The position numbers were made by a program, and so were the translations under genes. Below, piece after piece: positions 25,976 through 36,816 of a stretch of DNA of 64,000 nucleotides. How positions within the stretch are numbered: the stretch's first letter is position 1; the number at the start of each line of letters is the position of its first letter. Source of the stretch: Novakomyces olei (lineage: Eukaryota > Ascomycota > Novakomycetes > Novakomycetales > Novakomycetaceae); the NCBI GenBank assembly GCA_016906335.1, contig JADEYG010000003.1, forward strand, positions 1,550,001-1,614,000, written 5' to 3'. The notes under the pieces were generated by a model that was not told the origin of the DNA, made no database searches, and worked only from the letters and a program-made list of their open reading frames with translations.

Positions 25976-28900
25976 TCACAAGCTATCGTCATCCTCCGTC
26001 TTGACACGACTGCCCGTGTCCATTTCTTCGTCAACAACGACAATAGTTCGGGCCGCGTGTTCAGCGGATTCCTCTTGGCCCATAGGCAAAGCGTCCACGT
26101 CAATAGGCTGATCAAGCAGGACGCGCAGAATAACACTGGCGCCCACTTTATGCAAAACTTCACCGGAGCAAATAGTCGAGGCAGTACACTCGGGACACCC
26201 TTCCGCCTGGTGGCAAGGACACTGCATTACCCGACAACTAGCCTGCTGTAACAAGGGCACAATAAACTCAAAGGCCTTGAAGGACAGACCACTGCCAGCG
26301 GCTCCGCCTTTAGCATCGTAAAATGTAAGCCGCGCTGGCCGTTTACGGGCAGATTCCTTTTGCTGCATTTCTTTCCGGGCCACTTTACACTCTGTCCGCA
26401 TATCGCCAGGAGTGGACACTACAAATTTCGGGATTAGCGAGAGCACTGCGTGTTCTGCAGCATGAATACTGGCAGCCACATTGATCCGTTTACATTTCAG
26501 CACTTTTATTGCCCTGAGTGGGATGTTGATCCACATCCCGCGCGAGTCAATTTCCACAGGCGGAGCGTCCACATCAACGGCATCAAGTATATTGTTTTTT
26601 CCGTCAATTTTAAAGTAACCGTAAACGACCTGGCGGATATGCACACGCCCATAGTAAGCCTTACTTGACCAAGCAATGCTACGAGTGTACAGGGTTTCCA
26701 CAGGATCAGTATCGGTAAAATCACGTTGCTGAGTCGTCCAGTCAACATTGGCCACGATTACTTTGGCCCAGCGTGACTGTGGGTTCAGTTCACGTACAAT
26801 GTACTTGTGCCCTTGGTGCATGTAGATGGCACCCTCGTAAATAGTGAAACTGGCCCTTGAGGGTTCTAGTTCTTCCAGCACTCGTTGCTGTCGGGCATTT
26901 GTAACATCGACAATGGCAAAATGGCCTTCTTCAACGTCACGAATAGCCACTAAACTAGCTGGATGAGGCTCAAATCTTGGATGGCAGTGGAAAAAGTTGG
27001 ACCGTGGGTCTGGCAAGAGCCTTTCCGCAGCCAGCCGCATGCAATTTGCACCGAAATACTGGGAATCTGCTGAGCAAATAGGCATTTCTTTGGCTGCGCA
27101 TTGCAAATGGCCCTCGACAACGAGCGTATTGTCCAGGTCTACTTGCAATTCCGGTAAAGGTTTTGAGAATAAATCGTCCGGGTTCATAACATAATGCTGA
27201 TCAACGGCAAACGCATCTGCCACAAACACTGTTAAACAATCACGATTACGTCGGCCCGCTCTTCCGCTCTGCTGACGTAAGTTTGCTACGGAATAAGGGA
27301 AACCACAGACGAGAACAGCGTCTAAACTGCCGATATCCACTCCAAGTTCAAGAGCATTTGTTGCTATTATCCCGAGAAGTCGGCCGGCGAACATATCAGA
27401 CTCAATCTGCCTCCGATCCTGAGCGGAATACCCGCCCCTATAGCTCATCACCCTGTCGGATAAGCCGACACTGACATTATCGTTGTTAATGCCAATATTA
27501 ATGTTATTATGACTAGTATTATTGTCATTGTTTGCATCTGCTTGCCTCAGCCTTTCCCGAACTGTGCTCAAAAGCACTTCACAAGCCTTTCGCACTCTGC
27601 AAAAGGCAATTGTACGCACTCCTCTCTGTATCAAAGCTGCCATTATACCTGCAGTTTCATTTATGGCCGAGTGCCGACCGGCCCGCGGGTCCTTTACATC
27701 TATTAGGGGAGGATTCCAAAACACAAAGTGCCTTTTCCCGGACGGAGATCCGTCCCGATCAATCACGGTAATTGCTTTCGACTCGAGACCCGTTAGTGTC
27801 TGCATATGCTGAGCAGCATTACTGATTGTCGCGGAGCAGGAAACGAATTGAACACGTCTATTCCCTAAAGTTGCACACAACCTTCGGAGCCGGCGAATAA
27901 CATAAGCGACGTGACTGCCAAAAAGGCCATTGTACACATGCAATTCGTCGATAACAATATACTTTAAATTCTTCAAAAAAGTCCGCCATCGCTCTTCGTT
28001 GGGCAGTATTGTTTGATGAACCATATCAGGATTTGTGAAAATTACACGTGCTTCATCGATAATCTGCCTCCTGTTTGCCAAAGGGGTATCCCCATCAAAA
28101 GTTTCGGCTAGAAAATCCAAGTTTTGGCCAATATTTGGCCCCAAATTGTCGTACTTGTTTAACTGCATTGCCCCCATCAGCTGTAGCAGCGTCTTTTTCT
28201 GGTCTTGGGCAAGTGCCTTTGTTGGGAATATAAACATGGCTCGCGTATCAGCATCCTGTTCCAGCGCATCGAGTACAGGAACCTGATAAATCAAAGATTT
28301 CCCACTGCTCGTGGCCGTCGATACAATAACGTTCTGGCCCTGCCATATTGCATTAATCGCATCTGCCTGGTGTGTATAAAATTGCGATACGTGCCTTTGC
28401 GAGTACAAGGCATCGATTAGCCGCTGAGACAGTCGACGGGAAAGCAATCCGAATTCTGGAGATCTTGATTCAAAAACACGTGTAGCCCGGGCCACCTGCT
28501 GGTCAGGGAAGGCCTGGGACCATTGCGACTCTAGCTGGCCTAATATTTCCGACATACTCCCACGCTGAGCAACAGTATTGGCCAGATTGCTGGTAGAATT
28601 TGCATGTTCCAAACAAGGTTTGCGGGACAAACCTCTCGGGTCCTCTACCGGCTTTTCCGGCATACACTCATGTGCATTTCTAAGCAGCTCTGTTAAAGCA
28701 AAGTCGCTATGCTCGTCCAGAAAGCAGGCGACAGCCTGAACAAATTTTTCGTTCCTCTTCCCTATAAGTTGTGTCATACTGCCGGGAGCGAATTCCGGCA
28801 TTTTCATGCTCCGATCAGAATTTCCGGGTTGCCGTTTGCGCTTGAGCTCACCATCTCTGTACTGAAACAGGAGAACCATCTCTATTTTAGCAAACTCGCC

Positions 28901-29536
28901 GGGCTCGCATGTATCGGGATCAGCGACTACAGTTTCATAGTCATTTCTACCAAATTTGTTCATGTAAACGCTCTCCAAAGATTTGCTCCGTCCGTCTGTC
29001 AGCACCTGTAAGCTGTCCCTGTCTACGTAACGCAGTTCTACCATACTTGGAACCAGTGCCTTAATTTGGGCCAAATGGTCCCGAGTGAATGTAGTGCCGC
29101 TCAGCTTTTCAACTGCAGTTTTTAAATTTTCAAAAGTTGGGGCCAAGTGTTTGCGAGAACAGAAAAACGTGTAAATCGTACTTAGCGCACGGTGAGTACG
29201 CTCGAGGTCTTGGAAAGATTGGGGCCATTGGGAAGTATCCACTGGCGGGCCGACTCGGCTTTTGGAAGCTGCAGATTTTCGTAGGCTGCCAGATCTTCGA
29301 TCCAGACCTGGGCCAGAGCCAGAATTTGATGAATGCTCGATTTGCCCAGAGGCAGTTTGATCAAGTGGTGCCATCGGTCCCAACCCTGACGGACCCTCAG
29401 ACCCTTTTGCAGATCTTGACCCATCATGATTGCCATAATCCTCAGTCGTACCTTCCACATCTTTACTCACATTTTTTGACTTTTTTCTTGAACTCGGCTG
29501 CCGCCGTCGAGTAGAGCTTCCTCCAGCCAGAGGCAT
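25976..29536 (-). CDS. HRQ1: ATP-dependent 3'-5' DNA helicase HRQ1 (RecQ4-like)
   Basis: A single-exon gene of 1186 residues starting at ATG 29534-29536. The first 90 residues are basic and Ser-rich. The superfamily 2 helicase core has Walker A TATSSGKSLIYQ (near residue 407), FIFPTKALAQDQ, DExH as DELHVYNG, SATISNAAQH, IAFCRVRKACEVLL, ATNALELGVDIGSLDAV and QQSGRAGRRN (motif VI). The C-terminal DUF1998-type zinc domain reads CRVMQCPCHQAEGCPECTA with CSGEVLHKVG. This architecture is that of fungal Hrq1, which acts in interstrand crosslink repair, telomere maintenance and genome stability. It is divergent from TLG2. An Asn-rich insertion (near residue 690) is not conserved in the family. Confidence 0.95.
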   Translation of the reverse strand: MPLAGGSSTRRRQPSSRKKSKNVSKDVEGTTEDYGNHDGSRSAKGSEGPSGLGPMAPLDQTASGQIEHSSNSGSGPGLDRRSGSLRKSAASKSRVGPPVDTSQWPQSFQDLERTHRALSTIYTFFCSRKHLAPTFENLKTAVEKLSGTTFTRDHLAQIKALVPSMVELRYVDRDSLQVLTDGRSKSLESVYMNKFGRNDYETVVADPDTCEPGEFAKIEMVLLFQYRDGELKRKRQPGNSDRSMKMPEFAPGSMTQLIGKRNEKFVQAVACFLDEHSDFALTELLRNAHECMPEKPVEDPRGLSRKPCLEHANSTSNLANTVAQRGSMSEILGQLESQWSQAFPDQQVARATRVFESRSPEFGLLSRRLSQRLIDALYSQRHVSQFYTHQADAINAIWQGQNVIVSTATSSGKSLIYQVPVLDALEQDADTRAMFIFPTKALAQDQKKTLLQLMGAMQLNKYDNLGPNIGQNLDFLAETFDGDTPLANRRQIIDEARVIFTNPDMVHQTILPNEERWRTFLKNLKYIVIDELHVYNGLFGSHVAYVIRRLRRLCATLGNRRVQFVSCSATISNAAQHMQTLTGLESKAITVIDRDGSPSGKRHFVFWNPPLIDVKDPRAGRHSAINETAGIMAALIQRGVRTIAFCRVRKACEVLLSTVRERLRQADANNDNNTSHNNINIGINNDNVSVGLSDRVMSYRGGYSAQDRRQIESDMFAGRLLGIIATNALELGVDIGSLDAVLVCGFPYSVANLRQQSGRAGRRNRDCLTVFVADAFAVDQHYVMNPDDLFSKPLPELQVDLDNTLVVEGHLQCAAKEMPICSADSQYFGANCMRLAAERLLPDPRSNFFHCHPRFEPHPASLVAIRDVEEGHFAIVDVTNARQQRVLEELEPSRASFTIYEGAIYMHQGHKYIVRELNPQSRWAKVIVANVDWTTQQRDFTDTDPVETLYTRSIAWSSKAYYGRVHIRQVVYGYFKIDGKNNILDAVDVDAPPVEIDSRGMWINIPLRAIKVLKCKRINVAASIHAAEHAVLSLIPKFVVSTPGDMRTECKVARKEMQQKESARKRPARLTFYDAKGGAAGSGLSFKAFEFIVPLLQQASCRVMQCPCHQAEGCPECTASTICSGEVLHKVGASVILRVLLDQPIDVDALPMGQEESAEHAARTIVVVDEEMDTGSRVKTEDDDSL

Positions 29537-30027
<491 letters not shown>

Positions 30028-31248
30028 ATGGCCACACGGGACAGGACAGGATTATTCCTGTCGTACCGCGGCGGCTTTTCGCATCAGCCACGGAACGAGC
30101 AGACGGATCGAGAAGATACAATGGCACTTATGGGAAGGCCGTCCCGCGATACAGTCATTGAGATGGACATGTTACCTCCACAATGGGCTGATACGAAGGA
30201 GCAGATTGAGCAAATACTGGCAAACATCCGCGTCGTGACTCAGCGATTAGAGAAACTGTATGCGAAACACGCTCTACCGGGCTTTGATTTCGAGAGCAAA
30301 CGGACTGAGGAGACTCAGATCGAGGATATGACCGCCGAAGTTACACAGGTATAATAACAATTGCATTACATTGAATGGGAGCATTATGCTTTGAACATAA
30401 TTACAAAGTTTGACAAAATCATAGATTTGGCATTCCCTTTTTACATTCTTTTTATTGATCTATTGTTTTTATTATTAACCTTTTTTTTTTTTTTGACTAA
30501 TTAAAAGGGGTTTCGAGAGTGCCATCACCTCATTAAAGCCGTCGGCCGGGGTAAAGGCAGCGAGTTAGAAATGAAGATGGCAAAGAATATGCAAATTGCG
30601 CTTGCACAAAGGGTGCAGGATGAGAGTACAGCTTTTCGGAAGAAGCAGTCGAGATATTTAAAGAGTAATAATTATAACCTTATTTAATTTTTAATATGTT
30701 CATCTTTATTCAAATTTACGTTTATTTCTGTATTTCATACATACTAATTACCAGAATTGCAGGGCTACTCTTCTACTGCAATTTCCGATGCAGATTATTC
30801 CGTACCCGACGAAACGGAAGACGATGTGCAACTTTCAAAATCAACAATAGCGCAACAACAGACACAGGGCTCATTAGCAAACGAAGAAGCGATTTCTGTA
30901 AGAGAACGAGAGATTCAGAATATTGCAAAGGGAATATTAGAGCTGGCCGATATATTTAAAGATTTACAAACAATGGTCCTCGACCAGGGCACGCTGCTTG
31001 ACCGGATCGATTATAATATTGAGCAGACGGTGACGTATGTCAAAGACGCGGATGTGCAATTGGACAAGGCTTCCACGTACCAACGGAGGACGCGTAGACG
31101 GAAACTTATGTTACTACTTGTGCTTATAATTATCGGACTCGTGATTACTCTTATCTTTAAGCCGCGGAGGCACGCTGCATTGCACAGAGTAGTGACCCCA
31201 AAGACGGGCGACGAGGACGGAACGGATTATGATTATAGGTCTTTATAA
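30028..31248 (+). CDS. TLG2: t-SNARE TLG2 (syntaxin-16 family)
   Basis: Joined 30028-30348, 30508-30664, 30755-31248, 323 residues. The start MATRDRTGLFLSYRGGF is the family N-peptide region (it binds Vps45 in relatives). LEKLYAKHALPGFDFESK follows, then the Habc helices; the junction restores SRYLKKLQG. The SNARE motif lies near residues 220-285 (REREIQNIAKGILELADIF, then DLQTMVLDQGTLLDRIDYNI) with a central glutamine. A basic stretch precedes a single C-terminal membrane anchor KLMLLLVLIIIGLVITLIF. After the anchor there is a 31-residue lumenal tail, a feature of Tlg2. The protein mediates endosome-to-trans-Golgi fusion. Confidence 0.93.
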
Positions 31249-31812
31249 TGGGATTAGTATTTGTCTATTTTTCTGCACGTGGACTGTTAGACTGGAATTG
31301 TCTTTGGTATATAATTAATTGCCACTAATTTGTACAACGAATCAAAGATGTTGAATGATCTGATAATCATAACCTGAAATCATGACGTGTTTGGGTAGAA
31401 GTATTGAATTGAGTACATCACTTTGAGTGTTCAGTCTGCAAAATGTTCAGTCTGCAAAGTGTTCAGTCTGCAAAGTGTTCAGTCTGCAAAGTGTTCAGTC
31501 TGTCATTTTGGTATTGAAACAACAATAAAACAAAGATTAAAACATCATTAAAAACAATCAAATAATATCAAGACTGTATCTGATTCTTGCGTATAATCTC
31601 CGACTCTAAATAAAGCCGTTCCTTTATCATTAAAGATACATGCAGACAGATGTGTCTGCAAATACAAATTTAGGCCTATATCAGATCTATTTAAAAGCAA
31701 TAGTAGAATCTAAAAATTTGCGGTAATCTGTATTCATGAAGCACAATTAAGCAAAGAATTAATATTCATTAAAAACTAGATTTAAAAGATATTAAACCCA
31801 TCAAACCCGTGA
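31249..31812. other. Convergent intergenic region with 16-bp repeats
   Basis: Between TLG2 and BBC1 stop codons. It contains five copies of gttcagtctgcaaagt (31428-31503) and no gene. Confidence 0.6.
31428..31503. repeat. 16-bp tandem repeat (gttcagtctgcaaagt), 5 copies
   Basis: Near-identical tandem copies downstream of TLG2. Confidence 0.95.
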
Positions 31813-34800
31813 TCAGTCCCAATCCACCCACGACTTTACCTGCACTCGCCAAACGTAGACTTCACCGGATTTCAGATCGCCGAGTCGAAAACTGGTGGCT
31901 GTAACTTTACGCAGTCCATCTCTGCCTTGTTCCAGCACCCTAATTTTCCTCTTGTTTCCCTCCCATTCAACGACAATGCCAGCATGATCAGGTTGACCTA
32001 CATCAACAGCGTATTTTTGATGGAGACCGCCCTTGTGCCCCTGAAATCGAGCACTTCTAAAGGAAACGACATCGCCTGCCCTAATCTCGTCAAGCTGCTG
32101 AACCGAAGAGTTGGCAAGATTGCTGTATATCAAGGACCCGAAGGCTCTGACCCCCACCGGCGGAAGGATACCAGTGCCGCAAGTGACCATTGATTTGCGT
32201 ACAAAAGCCAGAGCGGATCCGTCCCCCACAGTCCGACCCTCTTGGGACTTGGCGGCACGTGATACTTTGGCCCCCACTTTGTGATAGAGTTCTTCAAGCA
32301 GATCCTTTGAGAGCGCAGGTGGGGGCGCAAGGTGCCTCTGTGTCAAATCGGGAGATTCGCCACCAGACTCTCTGGACCATTGAGCAGTCACGACAGTCTG
32401 ACTATAGTCACGGTAGAGTACGTAAACTTCCCTATACAGCCGCCCACCACGCCGGCTGCCATCGTCCACTTCATAGAGCACATCTTTAGATTTTCTTTGC
32501 GCAATTGCTGGTGGGGGCGCAGAGGGCTGTAGCCACCAGCGACAAGTGGGGGCCAAGTCCACATCTTTGGCCAGAAACGCTTGACCAATATTCGGAATAG
32601 CTTCAAAGCCACGGGAAAGCGTTCGGCTGGCAGCCAATTGTTCGGCTTCTCTTTCAGTAACAGTCCGGATCCTTGTGGGTACAATTGCCTCTGTGTCTGT
32701 ATCGGCCTCCTCACTAACGCCTTCCCGACGAGTCAAGTCTGTATCGTCATCGTCTGCTTCGTATCCTTCCGCTTCCTCGCCGGCATTTCCGGCAGAGGAA
32801 GCGGGTGTTCCGATACTAGAAGCCGAAACTGACGGCTGAGCCGACGAGGTGTGGGGCACCGGCACTGATCGATTGGACCCAACCCCACCCCCACCCCCAC
32901 TTTCCTGTGGGGGCGGTGGAGGTGGGGGTCGGGAGGAAGGAGAGGCAGTGCTGGGAACAGGTGGCGCGTGCATTCGTGGCACATGCGGAGGATTAGTAGG
33001 GACAGGTGGGGGTGCATGTGGGGGTGCATGTGGGGGCGCAAGTGGGGGCGCAAGTGGGGGTCCAAGTGGGGGTCCATGTGGGGGCGCAAGTGGGGGCGCA
33101 AGTGGGGGTCCATGTGGGGGTCCATGTGGGGGCGCAAGTGGGGGCGCAAGTGGGGGTCCATGTGGGGGTGCATGTGGGGGTCCAAGTGGGGGTAATGTTG
33201 AAGGGGGAACTGGTGGGGGTACAGCATGAGGAATTGGTGGGGGCGCACTTGTAACAGGCACAGGTGGGGGCGCACTTGTGACAGGAACAGGTGGGGGCCC
33301 AGTCGGGTGAGGAATCGGGACGGCGGCTTCCGGCTCTGGCGGAGGTGGGACATGCGGCCTCGCCATCGGCTTTTCCGCCGTACCCTCTGACGTCGGCCGG
33401 GCAGTAGTCACCAAAGGCACAGACGGCCGAGCAGTCGGAACTGGCGGTCTCGGTGGTTCCGCACGACGCACTGGCTCGGTGGGGGCCGGTCGGGTTGCTG
33501 GCACTGGTGGGGGTACCTGTCTCGGTGGGGGTACTTGTCTCGGTGGGGGTACTTGTCTCGGTGGGGGTACTTGTCTCGGTGGGGGTACTTGTCTCGGTGG
33601 GGGTACCTCCCTCGGCTCTGGCCGTACACGTGGCGGCACCGCCAGCGGCGGCTCTTCTTTAATATTGCTGCCACTGTCATCCTGCTCCTGCTCCTCTGGT
33701 TCCTCATTGAAAACCTCTCCACCGTACCCAAAGGACCCGATAATCGGAGCCGATTGATCCCGAGAAAGACGGCGATTGGCAGCACTCGTGTTGGACAGAG
33801 ATCGGGACAAACCGGACTCGGAAGACTCCCGACTTGCCACTGACGGCCTTCTCGGAGGAAGAATACTTTTACTGGCCGATCTTTCCAGCGATTTTGATTC
33901 GTCTCTGGTTTTTGCTTCTCTGTCTTGTTCCTTTTCTATACTCTTCTCGGCCGAGTCCGATCCTTCTTCTCCCCTTGTCGCCATTGATCCCGACGACAAC
34001 GATGGCGGAGCCGGTCCCAATCCCGGCATTACCGGCACAAACTGCGGCTGGTCCGCAGCTTCGGCTTCTCCGATACTCTGCCGAGGCTTTGCAGTCCGAC
34101 GAGGAGCCGACTGAGCTGCCGGTGTCGGCATTCCAAACATCATATTCATTCCCATTCCGCCCGACATACGCGCCATTCGGGCTCTTATTGCCTCCCGTCG
34201 AGCTTCTTCTTCATCAACTGCTGATTCGTCCTCGTCATCTTCATCCTCATTTTCCTCTTCTTTTTGCTGCTGTTGCTGTTGTTTTTGTAGTTGTTCATAA
34301 TTGCCGTCCGCTTTTGTTTCGGTATTTTCATCATCGTCTTCTTCACTCTGCGATTCGTCGTTTGATTCGTCGTTTGATTCGTCGTTTGATTCGTCGTTTG
34401 ATTCGTCGTGACTCTGGCCGGCAAAGACGCCGAATCCAACGGCTTCTCCGGCTCACCCGACCCTTCCCGGTCAGCGTTGCTGGCAAAAGCATCATCGGGA
34501 CTCTCTCCCGACCCGGCTGAAGCCTTGTCTTGCAGGGATAAACGGTCTAATGCAGCCGTAGTCGTCGTCTCCAATGGCACTGTCGAAGACTCTCCCGAGG
34601 GTTCTCGTGCCTTTACGTTAGAGTTAGCTCCGGTATCCTGACCCGACAGCTCCATCTGCGGCTCTGTCTCTGCCGGGTTTTCCGGTCGGCTTTCCCGGCT
34701 TTCACTCGGCGCCCGTTTTTGGCTGTGCGCTTTGGCCTTGCGTTCACGCTCCAACGCGCGCTGCTGCGACTCGCGTAATTGCGCAATTCTGTCGCGTAAC

Positions 34801-35821
34801 GAGCCAATAGGCTGCTCTGGCTCGAACCGATCGGAACCCCGCACAATATCGGCACCAGGAGCACCGGAAGCGCCGGGACTGTTTACTGGCGAAATAGGAG
34901 AATGGTGCCTAACCTGGGAGTCACGCCGTTGAGCATTTTGAGGAGTTATCGGAGAAGTTTCCACCCGATTAAACGCGGCAATTCGTTCACGGAAGGCGTT
35001 CTTGGAAGCGGAAGAAGGCGTCGAATTTAAAGGTGCATCTTCCGCCGCCGCAGTAGAAGCACCGGAAAACCCGCTGACCTGTTTACCAGTCTCATGCTGC
35101 GGTGTTGCCACAGACGGAAAAGCCGTCGGCTTTTCCGCACGTGTCGCTGAAGTATCCAGCGAGGGCACTATCGTCAGTACTGAAACACGTTGGACACTCG
35201 AACAATCGTGATAGAATAATGTATAAACAAAACAAATAGTTTAAAAAAGGCAACAACTAAATAAAAATAAATGAAAATTAATAAATAAAAAGAGATTAAT
35301 TGCATTCAATTTGCAAACGTACATTTAGGAGCAGCTGTACCAACGTTTGGGCCAGCTGGTAGCGGATGACTAGACGAATCCTCCAAACCCTTACCCGTCG
35401 ATTTGCCGTCACTCGGCAGATCCCCACCCGGGGCAATATCTGCCGGCCGAGTTTCGTCAACGGCTCCGTCTTTTTCTTCGCCATCATCAGCGTCCTCGTA
35501 AGTATCGCTCAATGTTGCTTCATCCTCGTCGTCACGTTTATCGGACTGAGGCTGGCTCGCTGGAGCGGCTGACCCAGACTCGGGATTCGTCCCGGTTTCG
35601 GCCTCTACGCCGGTCTCTGGCAGGGCCTCTACGAAATTGGCTGGGAAAATACCAGCACGGGTCGTGCCAGGTTCCGGTTCGTATTCCCCGTAAAGCCAGT
35701 CGCCGTCGATGCGCCGAGTAACATGGATCTTTGCGCCCTCTGCGAAACTCAGATCTTCGTGGTGCGATGAGGCATAGTCATAGAGAGCTCTAACGTGAGG
35801 GGGGAAATCTTGGTCCGACAT
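31813..35821 (-). CDS. BBC1: BBC1/MTI1, SH3 protein of actin patches (frame break inside)
   Basis: Exon 1 (35323-35821) encodes an N-terminal SH3 domain: [29 protein letters not shown] and [10 protein letters not shown]. The 143-nt intron (35180-35322) leads to a Ser/Pro-rich, disordered region, [12 protein letters not shown] onward. A coiled acidic segment [19 protein letters not shown], a long proline region with VPPPRQ and APPHGPP repeats, and the C-terminal cysteine-proteinase-fold domain of BBC1/AIM3 ([47 protein letters not shown]) follow. BBC1 restrains Arp2/3 activation at endocytic patches by binding type I myosins. Between about 34440 and 34380 the frame of the upstream part (ends [12 protein letters not shown]) and that of the downstream part (DESNDESN repeats) differ; no convincing intron bridges them. 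Confidence 0.85.
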
Positions 35822-36277
35822 TGTTTTGAAAAATGCCGCGCTGCTAAGCACGAGCGGCAGCGCTGCCGCTCAAGCTCGAATTCAAGTCTTGAAATTGGCG
35901 TTGCTGGTGGGCAGATATGGTTGTTGGGGTATACTTGTACGATGATGTATATAGTATCACAGTAGTAGGAATATTACATGTTCGGGGACTACACCTTAAC
36001 ATTAAATGATAATAGGGTTAGTTAGGGCTAGGGTTAGTTAGGGTTAGTTTATTTGCTGCTACATTATAAATACGCAAGACATTTCGTACAATTAAAAGCG
36101 TGTCCGTCCTCTCAGTCTTGAAGGAGATTTGGAATAACCATTATTTTTTGATGCCAATTACATTATGAATCCTTACGAATCTAATTCTTGTTTGTATACG
36201 TGAAGATCTTGCACTCTTTTGCTACGTTCTGCACGGTACGCTTGCGCCCTGCAAACTAAATCCAAATATATTGCTTT
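35822..36277. other. BBC1 upstream region
   Basis: It contains the telo-box cluster at 36012-36049. On the - strand, a short open stretch (36300 to 36186, containing YRAERSKRVQDLHVYKQELD and stop) looks exon-like, but no upstream partner was found. Confidence 0.4.
36012..36049. promoter_or_regulatory. Telo-box cluster upstream of BBC1
   Basis: Four units: agggttagttagggc, tagggttag and ttagggttag, about 190-230 bp upstream of the BBC1 ATG. Confidence 0.5.
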
Positions 36278-36436
36278 ATGTCTCAACCCCTCGTTCACAT
36301 TATAATCCACAGACGCCTACTAGACAAAAAAATACAAACTGAAAAAAAACGCCTAAACAGCGAGCAAAAGGTATCATTGCGTGGACTCAGACACAGATTA
36401 TCGACCATTAAATACGTGCAAATACAATACAGATAA
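36278..36436 (+). other. Possible small ORF or exon (52 codons)
   Basis: An ATG frame reads MSQPLVHIIIHRRLLDKKIQ, then TEKKRLNSEQKVSLRGLRHR and a stop at 36434-36436. The charged, helical composition looks coding. A gtatca donor after SEQK and a ttacag acceptor at 36481-36486 could extend it into a second open stretch (36487 to about 36590). I do not recognise either part, and all three frames of the second part are partly open, so the model is unresolved. Confidence 0.25.
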
Positions 36437-36816
36437 AATATGTTTACTTTTTCTTCAAAAAGCGCATATTTCAGCCCTTACAGACGACATGCAAGCCAGT
36501 ACTTCAACAAAAATCCACACCGTATGCGCCTTCAAACTTTGCTGACGCCACGGAGGAACCGTGCCGCTAACCATATCCAATATTAACAAGTAACAAGCCG
36601 CCTGAATAATTAGTGATAAGCAACTTCAAAAAATGCGAATGCAGGAAATTTATCAGATATCTGTTCTCTATTCCGCTCATGTATTCTCAAGAACCTTTTA
36701 CGTAAATAACAAAAGGAGCCAGTATGTCGCACAATTAACTTCAAATCAACGCTCATCACACCAAAATTCCTGCAGTAAAAGATGCCAAGGCCAACCTTAC
36801 CCCTTTCAATCGCATC
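36437..36816. other. Spacer downstream of VPS34
   Basis: A + strand open stretch near 36495-36590 (NPHRMRLQTLLTPRRNRAAN) resembles coding sequence but has no confirmed start. Nothing else was recognised. Confidence 0.3.

Noticed and set aside
32849-33254. Several + strand Gly/Trp/Val-rich ORFs opposite BBC1
   Set aside because: They are antisense readings of the proline-rich APPHGPP coding repeats of BBC1.
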